Assembly: GCA_021790385.1 (NCBI GenBank)
Contig: JAJYDW010000011.1
Coordinates: 1-64,000 of the forward strand
DNA length: 64,000 nucleotides
Direction of reading: 5' to 3'
From: Planctomycetota bacterium
GTDB lineage: Bacteria > Planctomycetota > Phycisphaerae > WQYP01
A program made the translations under genes and the position numbers. Shown here one piece after another: positions 8,990-18,109 of this stretch. Position 1 is the stretch's first letter. The number at the start of each line of letters is the position of its first letter. The notes under the pieces were generated by a model. That model was given only the letters and a program-made list of their open reading frames with translations. It was not told the DNA's origin and did no database searches.

Positions 8990-9841
8990 TTATTTTTTGC
9001 GCAGGGCTGGTGCGGCTTCGGATTTTTGGCGTTCGATCTGGGCGTAGGCGTTGTGGTTGTGGATGGATTCAAAGTTTTCGCTTTCGATGCTGTACCACGT
9101 GATACTCGGCTCTTTTTCCATGGCCAAGGCCAGATCGCGGATGATGTCTTCCACAAATTTCGGGTTTTCGTAAGCCCGTTCCGTTACATATTTTTCGTCC
9201 GGGCGTTTGAGCACGGCATACACCGGCGAACTTGCGGCACCTTCCATAATGGCCACCAGGTCTTCAATCCACAACAACCCTTTGAATCGAACCCGGGCTG
9301 TAATCTGGCAGCGCTGGTTGTGGGCACCATAGGCGGAAATCTCCTTGCTGCACGGACACAGCGAGGTCGCGGGAACCTGAATGCCTAAAATAAAATCATC
9401 GGCTCCGTTGCTGGTGCCTTCGAAGGAGCATAAATAATCCATCAAACCGCGGGCCCCGGTAACCGGCGCGGCTTTTTCAATGAAATACGGAAAACTCATT
9501 TGAACATGGGCATCGGTCGCCAGCAGACGGGTTTTCATCTCGTGGAGAATCGGAATAATCTGCGCGGGCGTAATGGTGCGGTGATGCCGATTGAGGATTT
9601 CCAGAAACCGGCTCATGTGCGTGCCTTTTTTGTGCTTGGGCAACGACACATACAAATTGATGCTGGCCACGGTGGATTGTTCCCCGCCGTCCCGCTGTTT
9701 GAGTGTAATGGGGTAACGCACCGCCCGCACACCGACTTTATCAATAGCCACATTGCGCTGGTCTGATGCGCCCTGCACATCAGCAAGTGTGGAAGTTTCG
9801 GGGGCGGTTGTGGTGGTGATGCCGGAACCAGCGTCTGTCAT
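8990..9841 (-). CDS. folE2: GTP cyclohydrolase IB (FolE2)
   Basis: The 283-residue enzyme converts GTP to 7,8-dihydroneopterin triphosphate, the entry to folate and, in many bacteria, to queuosine precursors. FolE2 signatures are INLYVSLPKHKKGTHMSRF, PVTGARGLMDYLCSFEG, PATSLCPCSKEISAYGAHNQR (with the metal-ligand cysteine) and ESENFESIHNHNAYA. This isoform does not need zinc and is often induced under zinc shortage, but I see no obvious Zur box here. ATG 9841 follows GGAGGATTTTT. hisI lies 95 bases upstream on the same strand. The queuosine enzyme Tgt is encoded far away, at 55043-56170. Confidence 0.95.
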   Translation of the reverse strand: MTDAGSGITTTTAPETSTLADVQGASDQRNVAIDKVGVRAVRYPITLKQRDGGEQSTVASINLYVSLPKHKKGTHMSRFLEILNRHHRTITPAQIIPILHEMKTRLLATDAHVQMSFPYFIEKAAPVTGARGLMDYLCSFEGTSNGADDFILGIQVPATSLCPCSKEISAYGAHNQRCQITARVRFKGLLWIEDLVAIMEGAASSPVYAVLKRPDEKYVTERAYENPKFVEDIIRDLALAMEKEPSITWYSIESENFESIHNHNAYAQIERQKSEAAPALRKK

Positions 9842-9936
9842 AAAAATCCTCCAGCCGGGCGAGCCGCGCCAAATCGCAGCCACCGGCAAATCGTATGATT
9901 GTTGAGTCGGAAAGGCAAATAACCGGTCAAAACCCG

Positions 9937-10365
9937 TCAGTGTTTGTATACCGCCTTGGGGTCAATCTCCGGCTTGGCGATAAATTCCAAAGCTACGCTG
10001 CTGCCGGTACGCGGACTGCCTGCCACACGCCGATAAAAGCAGGAGCGATAGCCATTATGGCAGGCCACACCCTGCTGGCGAACCTTCAGCACCAAGGCAT
10101 CCTGATCGCAATCCACCAGAATTTCCCGCACTTGCTGCACGTGGCCGCTTTCTTCTCCCTTTACCCAGAACTTATTACGCGAACGGCTCCAGTAGGTGGC
10201 CTTGCCGGTTTCCATGGTTTTGGCCAGGGCCTCGTGGTTCATGAAAGCCACCATCAATACCTGGTTGGTATCGGCATCAACGGTAACCACAGTAAAAAGG
10301 CCTTGGGCGTCGAGCTTCAAATCGAGTTGGTCGCCAAGTTCGCGGGTGTTGTTTGGCGTGGTCAT
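9937..10365 (-). CDS. hisI: Phosphoribosyl-AMP cyclohydrolase (HisI)
   Basis: The 142-residue enzyme opens the adenine ring of phosphoribosyl-AMP in histidine synthesis. Metal-site motifs are in place: [12 protein letters not shown] and [14 protein letters not shown]. The family segment [13 protein letters not shown] precedes them. No HisE (phosphoribosyl-ATP pyrophosphatase) domain is fused. ATG 10365 is preceded by GGAG at 7 bases. The frame runs open to 10599, but that part has no ribosome site and no family match. No other his gene is in the window, so histidine genes are dispersed. Confidence 0.95.
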   Translation of the reverse strand: MTTPNNTRELGDQLDLKLDAQGLFTVVTVDADTNQVLMVAFMNHEALAKTMETGKATYWSRSRNKFWVKGEESGHVQQVREILVDCDQDALVLKVRQQGVACHNGYRSCFYRRVAGSPRTGSSVALEFIAKPEIDPKAVYKH

Positions 10366-10924
10366 TTTTTTCTCCAGCAAGTTTTTTAGCTGCGGCCCGT
10401 TCTTGTTTTTCGTTGGCCATGCCCGGTCAACTGCGTCGGTTCGCCGGCTGATTCTGACAGCCTGCGCGGGGCCGAGCCAAATTGAGGTGTTCGCCATCCG
10501 TTGGCGAATAATACCGGTCAGACGCATCTCTTGGCAAGCCCGGCTGCGGATGTGCGTACAACCGGGCGGTGGCCGCCGCTCAATTCCGCTACCATCCACC
10601 CCAAACGCAAGTCCGCACTGTCAGGTCCGGTGCATGCCGGCAGCCTCATCCTGAACATTGCGGGTGGGCCGGCCGGCCAAACGCCTCGCCTTGCCGGCTC
10701 CTTCATCGCTGCATGCTGGCATCTCAAAAGCGGCATACGGTCCGCCGGTAAACCCCGCGGTTGCACCGCCGTCTAAATTACTTAAACTGTTAAGGTATTG
10801 GGAGGAGCAATCGGCGAACAGGTTTTTGGAGCATGCTGTGGACCTTGGTTGAAATGCGATGCCTGACCGGCGAATATTAATTGCAAGCTACCTGATCTGG
10901 ACGTGAATATTGTACGGAGATATC
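10366..10924. other. Divergent gap between hisI and the sugar operon
   Basis: I see no supported gene. Frames of 80-90 codons exist on both strands, but they overlap and lack ribosome sites. A weak inverted repeat, CTTAA-ACTG-TTAAG, lies at 10781-10794, about 130 bases before the first oxidoreductase. It might be an operator, but it is short. Confidence 0.4.
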
Positions 10925-12007
10925 TTGGAAAAGACAAATAAAATAAACATCGGCTTTGTGGGGTTAAATTTCGGCCACTGGGTTATTGAACAGCAGATAC
11001 TCACGGGTGCCGGAGCACCGCTGTTTCACCTGGCGGGCATCTGTGATCAAAATGAGGCGCTGCTGAAGTCGCGGGCGGCGCAATATGGCGTACGGGCCTT
11101 TGATTCGCTCGATTCCATTCTGGCGGAGAAGACCATTAACGTCATTGGTCTGTTTACGCCGCCGGGAGGTCGGGCGGATCTGATACGACGTATTATTCGA
11201 GCCGGCAAACATGTCATCACCACGAAACCATTCGAACGCAATTCGGCGGCGGCGTTGGCGGTGCTGCAGGAAGCCCGATCATTAGGGCGAACGGTGCATA
11301 TCAATTCGCCAGGACCGCTGCTGACTGCGGATTGGCAGCAGGTGGAGCACTGGCGACGGCAGCATAACCTTGGCCGACCGGTAGCTGCACACTTCAGTAC
11401 ATGGTCCAGTTACCGGGAACAGCCGGACGGCACCTGGCTGGACGATCCAGAACGTTGTCCCGTGGCCCCTATATTTCGCCTGGGCATTTACAGCATCAAT
11501 GACATGGTAAGATTGCTGGGGCCGGCGGAATCTGTGCAGGTAACCAGCACCCGCCTGATGACGCGACGAGCCACTCCGGATAATGCCCATCTGACACTGC
11601 AATTCAAAAACGGTGCCATCGGGAGTATTTTCGCATCGTTTTGCGTGAATGATGGCGATTTTTACGCAGATGCGATGGTGTTAAATTTTGAAAACGGCAC
11701 GGTGTACCTTAATGGCGGAGCCCCTGTTCAATCGCGGGAAATGGTGCCTCTGCAACTGGTGATGCGGGCCGGTGAAACCTGCCGCGTGGTGGATCAGGCG
11801 GTGGTGCCGCGTGCCAATCGGTCGGGAAGCTATCAATGGGATGTGCTGTACCGGGCCATCAGTGGGAAACAAATTGACGATATCGTAACACCGGAACAGG
11901 TGGCCCAGGCCATCGCCATTGTGGAGGCTATGGCGCAGGCCCAACACTCTCAACGGTGTGAGCGTGTCGGTGAGATTCCAGGCCAATCGACACCGTCTGC
12001 CCGTTGA
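10925..12007 (+). CDS. Gfo/Idh/MocA-family oxidoreductase
   Basis: The 360-residue protein has an N-terminal Rossmann fold (INIGFVGLNFGHW, near residue 8) and the family's catalytic-lysine segment in the form TTKPF, where most members have EKP. A C-terminal alpha/beta domain follows (APIFRLGIYSINDMVRLLG). Members reduce or oxidise sugars, inositols or their derivatives with NAD(P). The TTG at 10925 is preferred because GGAG stands 5 bases upstream; a further in-frame TTG at 10910 is possible. It is first in a three-gene operon with a second Gfo/Idh protein (45-base gap) and a sialate-type esterase. The substrate cannot be read from sequence. Confidence 0.85.
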   Translation: MEKTNKINIGFVGLNFGHWVIEQQILTGAGAPLFHLAGICDQNEALLKSRAAQYGVRAFDSLDSILAEKTINVIGLFTPPGGRADLIRRIIRAGKHVITTKPFERNSAAALAVLQEARSLGRTVHINSPGPLLTADWQQVEHWRRQHNLGRPVAAHFSTWSSYREQPDGTWLDDPERCPVAPIFRLGIYSINDMVRLLGPAESVQVTSTRLMTRRATPDNAHLTLQFKNGAIGSIFASFCVNDGDFYADAMVLNFENGTVYLNGGAPVQSREMVPLQLVMRAGETCRVVDQAVVPRANRSGSYQWDVLYRAISGKQIDDIVTPEQVAQAIAIVEAMAQAQHSQRCERVGEIPGQSTPSAR

Positions 12008-12052
12008 TACTGACGCTGTGTCGCAGTGGCTCTAAATCATGGATAAAAGCCG

Positions 12053-13117
12053 ATGAAACGAATTTGTGTAGGTGTTATTGGTGCCTGGGGTCATCTGGGG
12101 GCGGTGCTGGAACAGATTGAACTTATGCCGGCCGTGGAAATTTCCGGCCTGGCAGGTGTCTTTCCGGAAGATCGCCATGACCAGTTGCAGCAGGCGTATA
12201 CCAAGGCAGCCCAGGCCAAAGTCTACAGCACATATCAGGAAATGCTGCAATCGAACCGGCCGGATGTTGTGGTAATCGGAACCCGGCTGGATCAAATTGG
12301 CGTGGCCGCCTGTGCCGCGGCGCAGGCAGGCTGTCATCTCATTTGCGAAAAGCCGCTGGCAATTGAAGTGTCGACCCTGGCCCGTTTATGGACCACGGTA
12401 CAAGCCCGCGCCGTGGCATGTATTACCATGCTGGCCAACGGTGACAGGCCGGTGATCCGGGCGGCGGCGCAGATGGTGCGCAGCGGAGATCTCGGCACTG
12501 TCGCGGTGGTGAATGTGCGAAAATCTTATCGGTGGGGCGAACGGCCGGAGTGGTTCGGACGGCGCGATCTTTACGGTGGCACCATTCCATGGATCGGCAT
12601 TCATGCCCTGGACATCCTCTGGCAGGTAACGGGGAAGCAAGTTGTGACGGTGGCGGCACGGCAGGGGAATCTGGCACATCCGGAATTACCCGGTTGCGAA
12701 GATTATGCGGCGATGCTGCTGGAACTGGAAGGTGGAGGAGTGTGCACCATCAGTGTGGATTTTCTGCGGCCGGCTGGTGCGCCAACCCACGGCGATGACT
12801 GGATCAGGGTGATCGGTTCGCGCGGACAGCTTGAGGCCTACCTGGATCGCGGCCCCAACGGCACGTGCCATGTCATTTTGGGCGGTACGGCGGGCCAGGA
12901 TGTGAAATTGCCGGAGGCAGGGCACGTTTTTCAGCGATTCCTTCAGACCATTGGCACCGGAAAAGCCGGTGAGTTGCAGGCCGATACGGCCGAGGCGTTT
13001 CGCACCACGTATTTAAGCCTGCAAACCCGGCGGGCGGCGGAACAGGGCGGCATTTGTAACATTGACGACCGGTATAGTCCGGCATGGATGCGGTCCTCCG
13101 GTCAGCGGCCTGGATAA
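12053..13117 (+). CDS. Second Gfo/Idh/MocA-family oxidoreductase
   Basis: The 354-residue protein starts with a dinucleotide-binding strand (VGVIGAWGHLG) and has the catalytic EKP motif (CEKPLAI). The C-terminal domain has GGTIPWIGIHALDILWQVTG, where the family's active-site His lies. It is clearly divergent from its neighbour at 10925 and so is not a recent duplicate. In such paired sets one enzyme often oxidises a sugar and the other acts on the product. That is inference here. Confidence 0.87.
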   Translation: MKRICVGVIGAWGHLGAVLEQIELMPAVEISGLAGVFPEDRHDQLQQAYTKAAQAKVYSTYQEMLQSNRPDVVVIGTRLDQIGVAACAAAQAGCHLICEKPLAIEVSTLARLWTTVQARAVACITMLANGDRPVIRAAAQMVRSGDLGTVAVVNVRKSYRWGERPEWFGRRDLYGGTIPWIGIHALDILWQVTGKQVVTVAARQGNLAHPELPGCEDYAAMLLELEGGGVCTISVDFLRPAGAPTHGDDWIRVIGSRGQLEAYLDRGPNGTCHVILGGTAGQDVKLPEAGHVFQRFLQTIGTGKAGELQADTAEAFRTTYLSLQTRRAAEQGGICNIDDRYSPAWMRSSGQRPG

Positions 13118-13201
13118 CAGGATACAAGGTGTGCCACCAGGTACAGGCACCCTTGACGGCGAATGCGAAAATGTGTGATTGGAAATATGACAGGAGTATG
13201 T

Positions 13202-14572
13202 ATGCAGGTAGAAACTTCCATTTTCAATAATTGTGTGCTGCAGCGCAACGGCAGCAATGTCAGCGAGGCTTTTATCAGCGGTACCACCAATGCCGTCGGT
13301 GCAGTCGTCGTTCAGGTGAGCCGGGGCGGCCGTGTGCTGGCAGGGTTTCGTGGAAAACAAGTTGGGCAGGCAAAAAACGGGCGCTTTGAAGGGTGGGTGA
13401 CGGGCGTGCCTGTCGGAGGGCCTTATCGGATTGAGATGCGAGTCCTGGACGCGGCGGGAAAAATTGCTGATCACGCCGCTGTCACCAATGTGCTGGTGGG
13501 AGATGTGTGGTTGCTGGCAGGGCAGTCCAATATGGAAGGCGTGGCGCGACGAAGCAACGCCCTGCCGACGCATCCGATGGTGCGCGCGTTTTTTATGGAC
13601 GACCACTGGGGTGTAGCCCGGGATCCGCTGCATGCTTTGTGGGCGGCCGTCGATAAGGTGCATGCAATTATCGGCTGTCCAACCTTGAAGAAAGATCGAT
13701 ATGTGGGACCGGGCATGGCCTTTGCACAGGAAATGTGGCGGCTTACCAGGGTTCCGCAGGGCTTGATCGCGGCGGCCCATGGCGGCACCTCCATGGAGCA
13801 GTGGAATCCAGCCCGCAAAGACGAAGGAACCAACAGCCTGTATGGTGCGGCGCTGCGGCGAATACAAAAAAATGGCGGACGCATTGCCGGAGTAGCATGG
13901 TATCAAGGTGAAAGTGACTGCGGGGCCCAGCAGGTGGATCTTTACACTTCGCGGATGCGGGAATTGGTGGCGGCATTGCGGCACGATTGCAACCATGCGT
14001 TACTTCCATTTGTGGCCGTCCAGATTTCCCGGGTGGTGGAAACCGATGTCAACGGGTGGAATATTATTCGTGAGCAACAGCGGCAGTTGCCGCAAAGTAT
14101 CGACCATCTGGCGCTGGTGCCGGCTATTGATCTGACGCTGGATGACGCCATTCATATCGGCGGCAGCGATATTAACCGCCTGGGCCGCAGGATGGCGCAA
14201 GCCATGGGTAATTTGCGTGGCGACAAAAAGGCTCACCGGGCACCGATTCGCCTCAAGTCCATCGAGATCGGGCAGATAGAGGATAACGGTGCGGTGGAAG
14301 TAGTGGCTGCTTTTGCCGATGTGGTGGGAAAACTGGTGGCTTCCGGACGCCCCGTCGGGTTTACGGTGGTCAATGATCAAAGAGCCGTCAACGTGGTGGA
14401 CGTTAAACTGCAGGGCAGTAAGGCCCGGATATTAACGCGGCTGACCTTTCAGGAAGCAGCCGGTGCCGCGATCTATTATGGGTATGGCTGCAACCCGGTG
14501 TGCAACATCACCGATGAAGCGGATCGTTCCATTCCCGCATTCGGACCTCTCCGGTTGTCCGCGACGCAATAA
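13202..14572 (+). CDS. Sialate O-acetylesterase-like SGNH hydrolase
   Basis: The 456-residue protein belongs to the SASA esterase group that removes acetyl groups from sugars. Visible motifs are GQSNMEG with the nucleophile Ser near residue 109, GVAWYQGESD, and DLTLDDAIHIGG with the Asp/His pair. N- and C-terminal beta domains flank the catalytic part. ATG 13202 is chosen because AGGAG lies 5 bases upstream; longer frames from 13163 or 13187 lack that. No signal peptide is visible, which suggests deacetylation of an imported sugar. It closes the operon with the two oxidoreductases, 84 bases behind the second. Acetylated sialic acid or another acetyl-sugar are both possible substrates. Confidence 0.82.
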   Translation: MQVETSIFNNCVLQRNGSNVSEAFISGTTNAVGAVVVQVSRGGRVLAGFRGKQVGQAKNGRFEGWVTGVPVGGPYRIEMRVLDAAGKIADHAAVTNVLVGDVWLLAGQSNMEGVARRSNALPTHPMVRAFFMDDHWGVARDPLHALWAAVDKVHAIIGCPTLKKDRYVGPGMAFAQEMWRLTRVPQGLIAAAHGGTSMEQWNPARKDEGTNSLYGAALRRIQKNGGRIAGVAWYQGESDCGAQQVDLYTSRMRELVAALRHDCNHALLPFVAVQISRVVETDVNGWNIIREQQRQLPQSIDHLALVPAIDLTLDDAIHIGGSDINRLGRRMAQAMGNLRGDKKAHRAPIRLKSIEIGQIEDNGAVEVVAAFADVVGKLVASGRPVGFTVVNDQRAVNVVDVKLQGSKARILTRLTFQEAAGAAIYYGYGCNPVCNITDEADRSIPAFGPLRLSATQ

Positions 14573-14593
14573 GTCCGTGCAATGCCGACGGAC
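14573..14593. terminator. Hairpin between convergent genes
   Basis: GTCCGT (14573-14578) pairs with ACGGAC (14588-14593) in the 30-base gap between the esterase stop and the pyrophosphatase stop. There is no T-run on either side, so a role as a shared terminator is only a guess from position. Confidence 0.3.
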
Positions 14594-14602
14594 GCACCTG
14601 GT

Positions 14603-17248
14603 TTATTTGGTTACATCCGGCGACGGTGCCGTGGGCAATTCTGTGCCCATGGCCGCAAAGCCTTCCAGCACGTTTTTCATCTGCGCCGATTCACGTTTGG
14701 AATTGTATACCGCCCAGCCCAATGCCAGTACACAGCCGGTGGCCACAGCCCAGGGAATCCAGGTATAGTGCGACACCACCACGGGAGACGGCGTGGGCAT
14801 CCGAGCCGAAAGGGCATTGATGAAGCCGGGATCAAAGGGCAAAATTAATGGAATCACCAGCAAAGACACCATATTCATCACCTTGATGAGCGGGTTGATG
14901 GCAGGACCGGCGGTATCCTTGAGTGGATCACCGACGGTATCGCCGGTAACACCGGCCTTGTGTCGCTCGGAACCCTTGCCGGTATTGCGGTCGTGGTCCC
15001 GCGGTTCATCTTCAATCACTTTTTTGGCGTTATCCCATGCTCCGCCGCTGTTGGCCATGAATACCGCCATGAGCTGGCCGGAAAGAATGGCACCGGCCAG
15101 AAATCCGGCCAGGGCCAGCACTCCCAGTAGAAATCCGACCAATACGGGCGAAAGCACCGCCAGCAAACCCGGCCCAATGAGTTCCCGCTGCGCTTCCATG
15201 GTGCAGATATTGACCACCTGGCCGTAATCCGGCTTTTTGTGGCCCTTCCAGATTTCCTTGTCGCGGAATTGCACCCGACATTCCTGCACCACCAGGTGCG
15301 CCGCCCGTCCGACCGCACGTATGGTCATGGATGAAAACAGCAGCGGCACCGCCCCGCCGATCAAGATGCCCACGAACAGCCGCGGATTGGTAACGCTTAG
15401 CAAACTCGTTACCGCGTTATAAACCGCACTGGTCAGGTGGCTCTGGGCGGATCCACCGCCGGTGCCGATGACCGTGATAAATGCGGCAAACAAACTCACC
15501 GCCGCCACCACCGCGCTGCCGATGGCAATGCCTTTGGTTACAGCCTTGGTGGTGTTGCCGGTAGCATCCAAATCCGCAAGCACCTGTCGGGCGTTGGCGT
15601 AGGCCGCCTCACCCATGGCCGCCCGGTCGTAGCCCATTTCGCCGATACCGTTGGCGTTATCCGCCACCGGTCCAAATACATCCATGCTGATGGTATTGCC
15701 CGTCAGGGTGAGCATGCCAATCCCGGACATGGCCACACCATAAGCCACAAACGGTGGCGTAGCACCCCAAAAAATCAGGATACTGGCCATGAGTGCCCCG
15801 GCAATAATAATGATGGCCCATACGCTGCTTTCCAGGCCTACCGCCAGTCCGTGAATAATATTGGTCGCATGACCGGTGGAACAGGCCTTGACCAGGCTGC
15901 GTACCGGGCCGTGTTCAGTACCGGTAAAATACTGGGTGGCGTAACTAAGGGTTATCGCCAGTAGAATTCCGCAGAAGGTTACCTCGGCCGGGCGCATATC
16001 CAGCCCGTGAATTCCAAAATTTGTCCACCAGGTGGCATGAGCCTCAGCAGTGGCCAACAGGTGATCGTGGGCCAGCATCTGCGGACTGAACCGCAGGTAA
16101 AAAAAACCCAAAATCATAAATCCGATGGTGCTAAGCGTTGCCCCCAGCCGGAATCCGAAATTCAGCGAACCTAAAGCCTCCTGCACTCCGCCTTTGTTCT
16201 GGGCACGCACGCTGAAAGTTGAAATAATATCGGAAACCACGCCAATGGCCTGCACCAACAGCGGAAATAGCACGCCCTTGTGTCCAAAGGTGGCCCAACC
16301 CAGAATCATGGCCGCCACCATGGTAACTTCGTAGCTTTCAAAAATATCCGCGGCCATTCCGGCGCAGTCACCTACATTATCGCCAACATTGTCAGCAATG
16401 GTGGCAGCATTGCGCGGATCATCTTCGGGAATATCTTTTTCGATTTTTCCCACCAGATCCGCCCCCACATCGGCAGCCTTGGTGTAAATTCCACCGCCCA
16501 CGCGCATAAACAGCGCCAACAGCGTCCCGCCGAACCCAAATCCCAACAGCGCCTCTGGTGCTCGATCGCCGAAATACATGAAAATAAGCGTTGCGCCCAG
16601 GAGGCCTAACCCCTCGGTCAACATGCCCGTCACGGTGCCGGTGCGATAGCCAAGCTGCAACGCCTTTCCGAAACCCTGCGGGGCCGCCGCCGCCACGCGA
16701 AGATTACCCTGCGTAGCGGTTAACATGCCCACCGTACCTACCGTCAGCGAAAAGATGGCTCCCATTAAAAAGGCAATAGCCCGGCCAATGGGTAAATTAG
16801 CTCCCGCCGTCGTATGCCAGCTCGCCGTCGCCAGCAGCACCAGCGCCAGCAGCCCGATGATGGGCATTAAGGTTCGCCGTTGACGGGCCAGATACGCACG
16901 GGATCCTTCGCGGATGGCGTGGCTGATTTCCTGCATTTTCGCAGTACCGCGATCTGCCCGCCGCACCATACGCATCAGCATCCAAGCATATAAAATGCTG
17001 CATATTGCCACCCCCAGCACTGCAAAGATCATGACCCGTTCATAAACGGCGAAATGGGATGACCACAGGAACCCGAAAGGAATGAAGTGCGCCGTGGCCG
17101 TTTTTGACGCCCCGGCTGCAAATGGAAATATGGCTGGCGCAGCCTGGGCCAGTTGCACCAAAGCCAGAAGCCCGGCCATCGCCGCCAGAAACAGCACGGA
17201 TCGCGTCCAGCCAGAACGTTGGCACCAAGATCTCTTTTGAAATCGCAT
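14603..17248 (-). CDS. hppA: Membrane-bound K+-independent proton pyrophosphatase
   Basis: The 881-residue integral membrane enzyme couples pyrophosphate hydrolysis to proton pumping. Hallmarks are the substrate loop around ADVGADLVGKIEKDIPEDD (residues 259-277), DNVGDNVGDCAG (286-297), and GNTTKA with Lys568. A lysine there marks the K+-independent subclass, where K+-dependent enzymes have alanine. About 16 membrane segments are expected. The N-terminus has a hydrophobic, signal-like segment and a linker before the conserved core, making it longer than many bacterial homologues. ATG 17248 has GGAG 8 bases upstream. Sodium transport was not judged in detail. The gene is monocistronic and convergent with the sugar operon. 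Confidence 0.95.
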   Translation of the reverse strand: MRFQKRSWCQRSGWTRSVLFLAAMAGLLALVQLAQAAPAIFPFAAGASKTATAHFIPFGFLWSSHFAVYERVMIFAVLGVAICSILYAWMLMRMVRRADRGTAKMQEISHAIREGSRAYLARQRRTLMPIIGLLALVLLATASWHTTAGANLPIGRAIAFLMGAIFSLTVGTVGMLTATQGNLRVAAAAPQGFGKALQLGYRTGTVTGMLTEGLGLLGATLIFMYFGDRAPEALLGFGFGGTLLALFMRVGGGIYTKAADVGADLVGKIEKDIPEDDPRNAATIADNVGDNVGDCAGMAADIFESYEVTMVAAMILGWATFGHKGVLFPLLVQAIGVVSDIISTFSVRAQNKGGVQEALGSLNFGFRLGATLSTIGFMILGFFYLRFSPQMLAHDHLLATAEAHATWWTNFGIHGLDMRPAEVTFCGILLAITLSYATQYFTGTEHGPVRSLVKACSTGHATNIIHGLAVGLESSVWAIIIIAGALMASILIFWGATPPFVAYGVAMSGIGMLTLTGNTISMDVFGPVADNANGIGEMGYDRAAMGEAAYANARQVLADLDATGNTTKAVTKGIAIGSAVVAAVSLFAAFITVIGTGGGSAQSHLTSAVYNAVTSLLSVTNPRLFVGILIGGAVPLLFSSMTIRAVGRAAHLVVQECRVQFRDKEIWKGHKKPDYGQVVNICTMEAQRELIGPGLLAVLSPVLVGFLLGVLALAGFLAGAILSGQLMAVFMANSGGAWDNAKKVIEDEPRDHDRNTGKGSERHKAGVTGDTVGDPLKDTAGPAINPLIKVMNMVSLLVIPLILPFDPGFINALSARMPTPSPVVVSHYTWIPWAVATGCVLALGWAVYNSKRESAQMKNVLEGFAAMGTELPTAPSPDVTK

Positions 17249-17509
17249 GAATGATCTCCAGAATCCGCCGATAATTCCACACCTCGGCGACCGCCGCCGA
17301 GATGATGTCCCATTTTCCAATGATATGCACTGGTACAGGCCGCGATGACCTTTACCCATCCGCTATCATCACCATCGTATGTAGCATGCCATCAAAAGCG
17401 TGTTCGCCTTCAAGAAATTCTTCCGTATCCATTTGGGATTCTAACAGAACCCCTGGTGTTTGTCACCGCCCCCCGTTTTGTGGGTATATTGGGTGTGCTG
17501 GAGGTTTGT

Positions 17510-18013
17510 ATGATTAATGACTTGATCACTTTAGTGCCCGCCAGGCCAGAAGATGTGCCCGGCATTGTGGAGTTATGCCTATCGGTGGAACGCCAGCACG
17601 AGGCTTATTGGCCGCTGCGATGGCAACTGCGCGACGATCTTCGCCAGCGCTATCACCGTTGGCTGGAAAGTAATTTAACCGCAGCGCGATGGCTGATACT
17701 TTGTGCTAAAGCCGGCGCCGCCGCAGGGCCGGTGCTCCCTTTGGTCGGAGTGCTGGTGGCCGCCATTCAGGAAGAAATTCCGATTTATGCGTACCACGAG
17801 TACGCGTTTATTCATGATATGGCGGTGATAGCGGAATATCGCCGCCGCGGGGTGGCCAATAAATTGCTGCAGGAGGCCCGTCGCTGGGCCGGCCGACGGG
17901 GCGTGAATCAGATTCGCGCCATGGTGGCGGTGGAGAACCAGCCCGCCACTGAACTATTCAGTCAGGCTGGCTATCGAGCGACTTATCGGGAAATGGTGCT
18001 GGCCATAGAATAG
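17510..18013 (+). CDS. GNAT-family N-acetyltransferase
   Basis: The 167-residue protein has the GNAT core. The acetyl-CoA pyrophosphate loop reads AEYRRRGVANKLLQEA (R-x-x-G-x-A form) near residue 105, after a beta-4 strand EYAFIHDMAVI. The closing part, ENQPATELFSQAGYRATYREMVL, is typical of the family's C-terminal half. ATG 17510 follows GGAGG by 5 bases; the longer frame from 17345 lacks support. It stands alone, divergent from hppA. The acceptor (protein N-terminus, antibiotic or metabolite) cannot be told. Confidence 0.85.
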   Translation: MINDLITLVPARPEDVPGIVELCLSVERQHEAYWPLRWQLRDDLRQRYHRWLESNLTAARWLILCAKAGAAAGPVLPLVGVLVAAIQEEIPIYAYHEYAFIHDMAVIAEYRRRGVANKLLQEARRWAGRRGVNQIRAMVAVENQPATELFSQAGYRATYREMVLAIE

Positions 18014-18109
18014 CAGCAATTGCCCCTCCTCAATCCGGAATTCACGCCAAGCCTGCGCAGGTAATGCAGACCAACCTCCCGGGCTTTGCGGCACCCAGAA
18101 CGCAGGTGA

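Noticed and set aside
9288-9310. tRNA-like TTTGAATCGAACCCGGG
   Set aside because: It is inside the folE2 reading frame and has no cloverleaf arms around it.
10483-10535. Resemblance to a fluoride riboswitch (GGTGTTCGCCATCC)
   Set aside because: Only one arm matches. The conserved CUGAUG region is absent and the next gene is a sugar oxidoreductase. No such motif is found before the ClC genes either.
10617-10650. Sequence like the SRP RNA core (TCAGGTCCGG...GCAGCC)
   Set aside because: The conserved GGAA tetraloop and the asymmetric loop bases are missing; the tip would be TGCATG. The flanks do not pair into a long rod.
10781-10794. CTTAA-ACTG-TTAAG as an operator of the sugar operon
   Set aside because: The arms are only five bases of AT-rich sequence, and no regulator gene is adjacent. 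The evidence is too weak to call.
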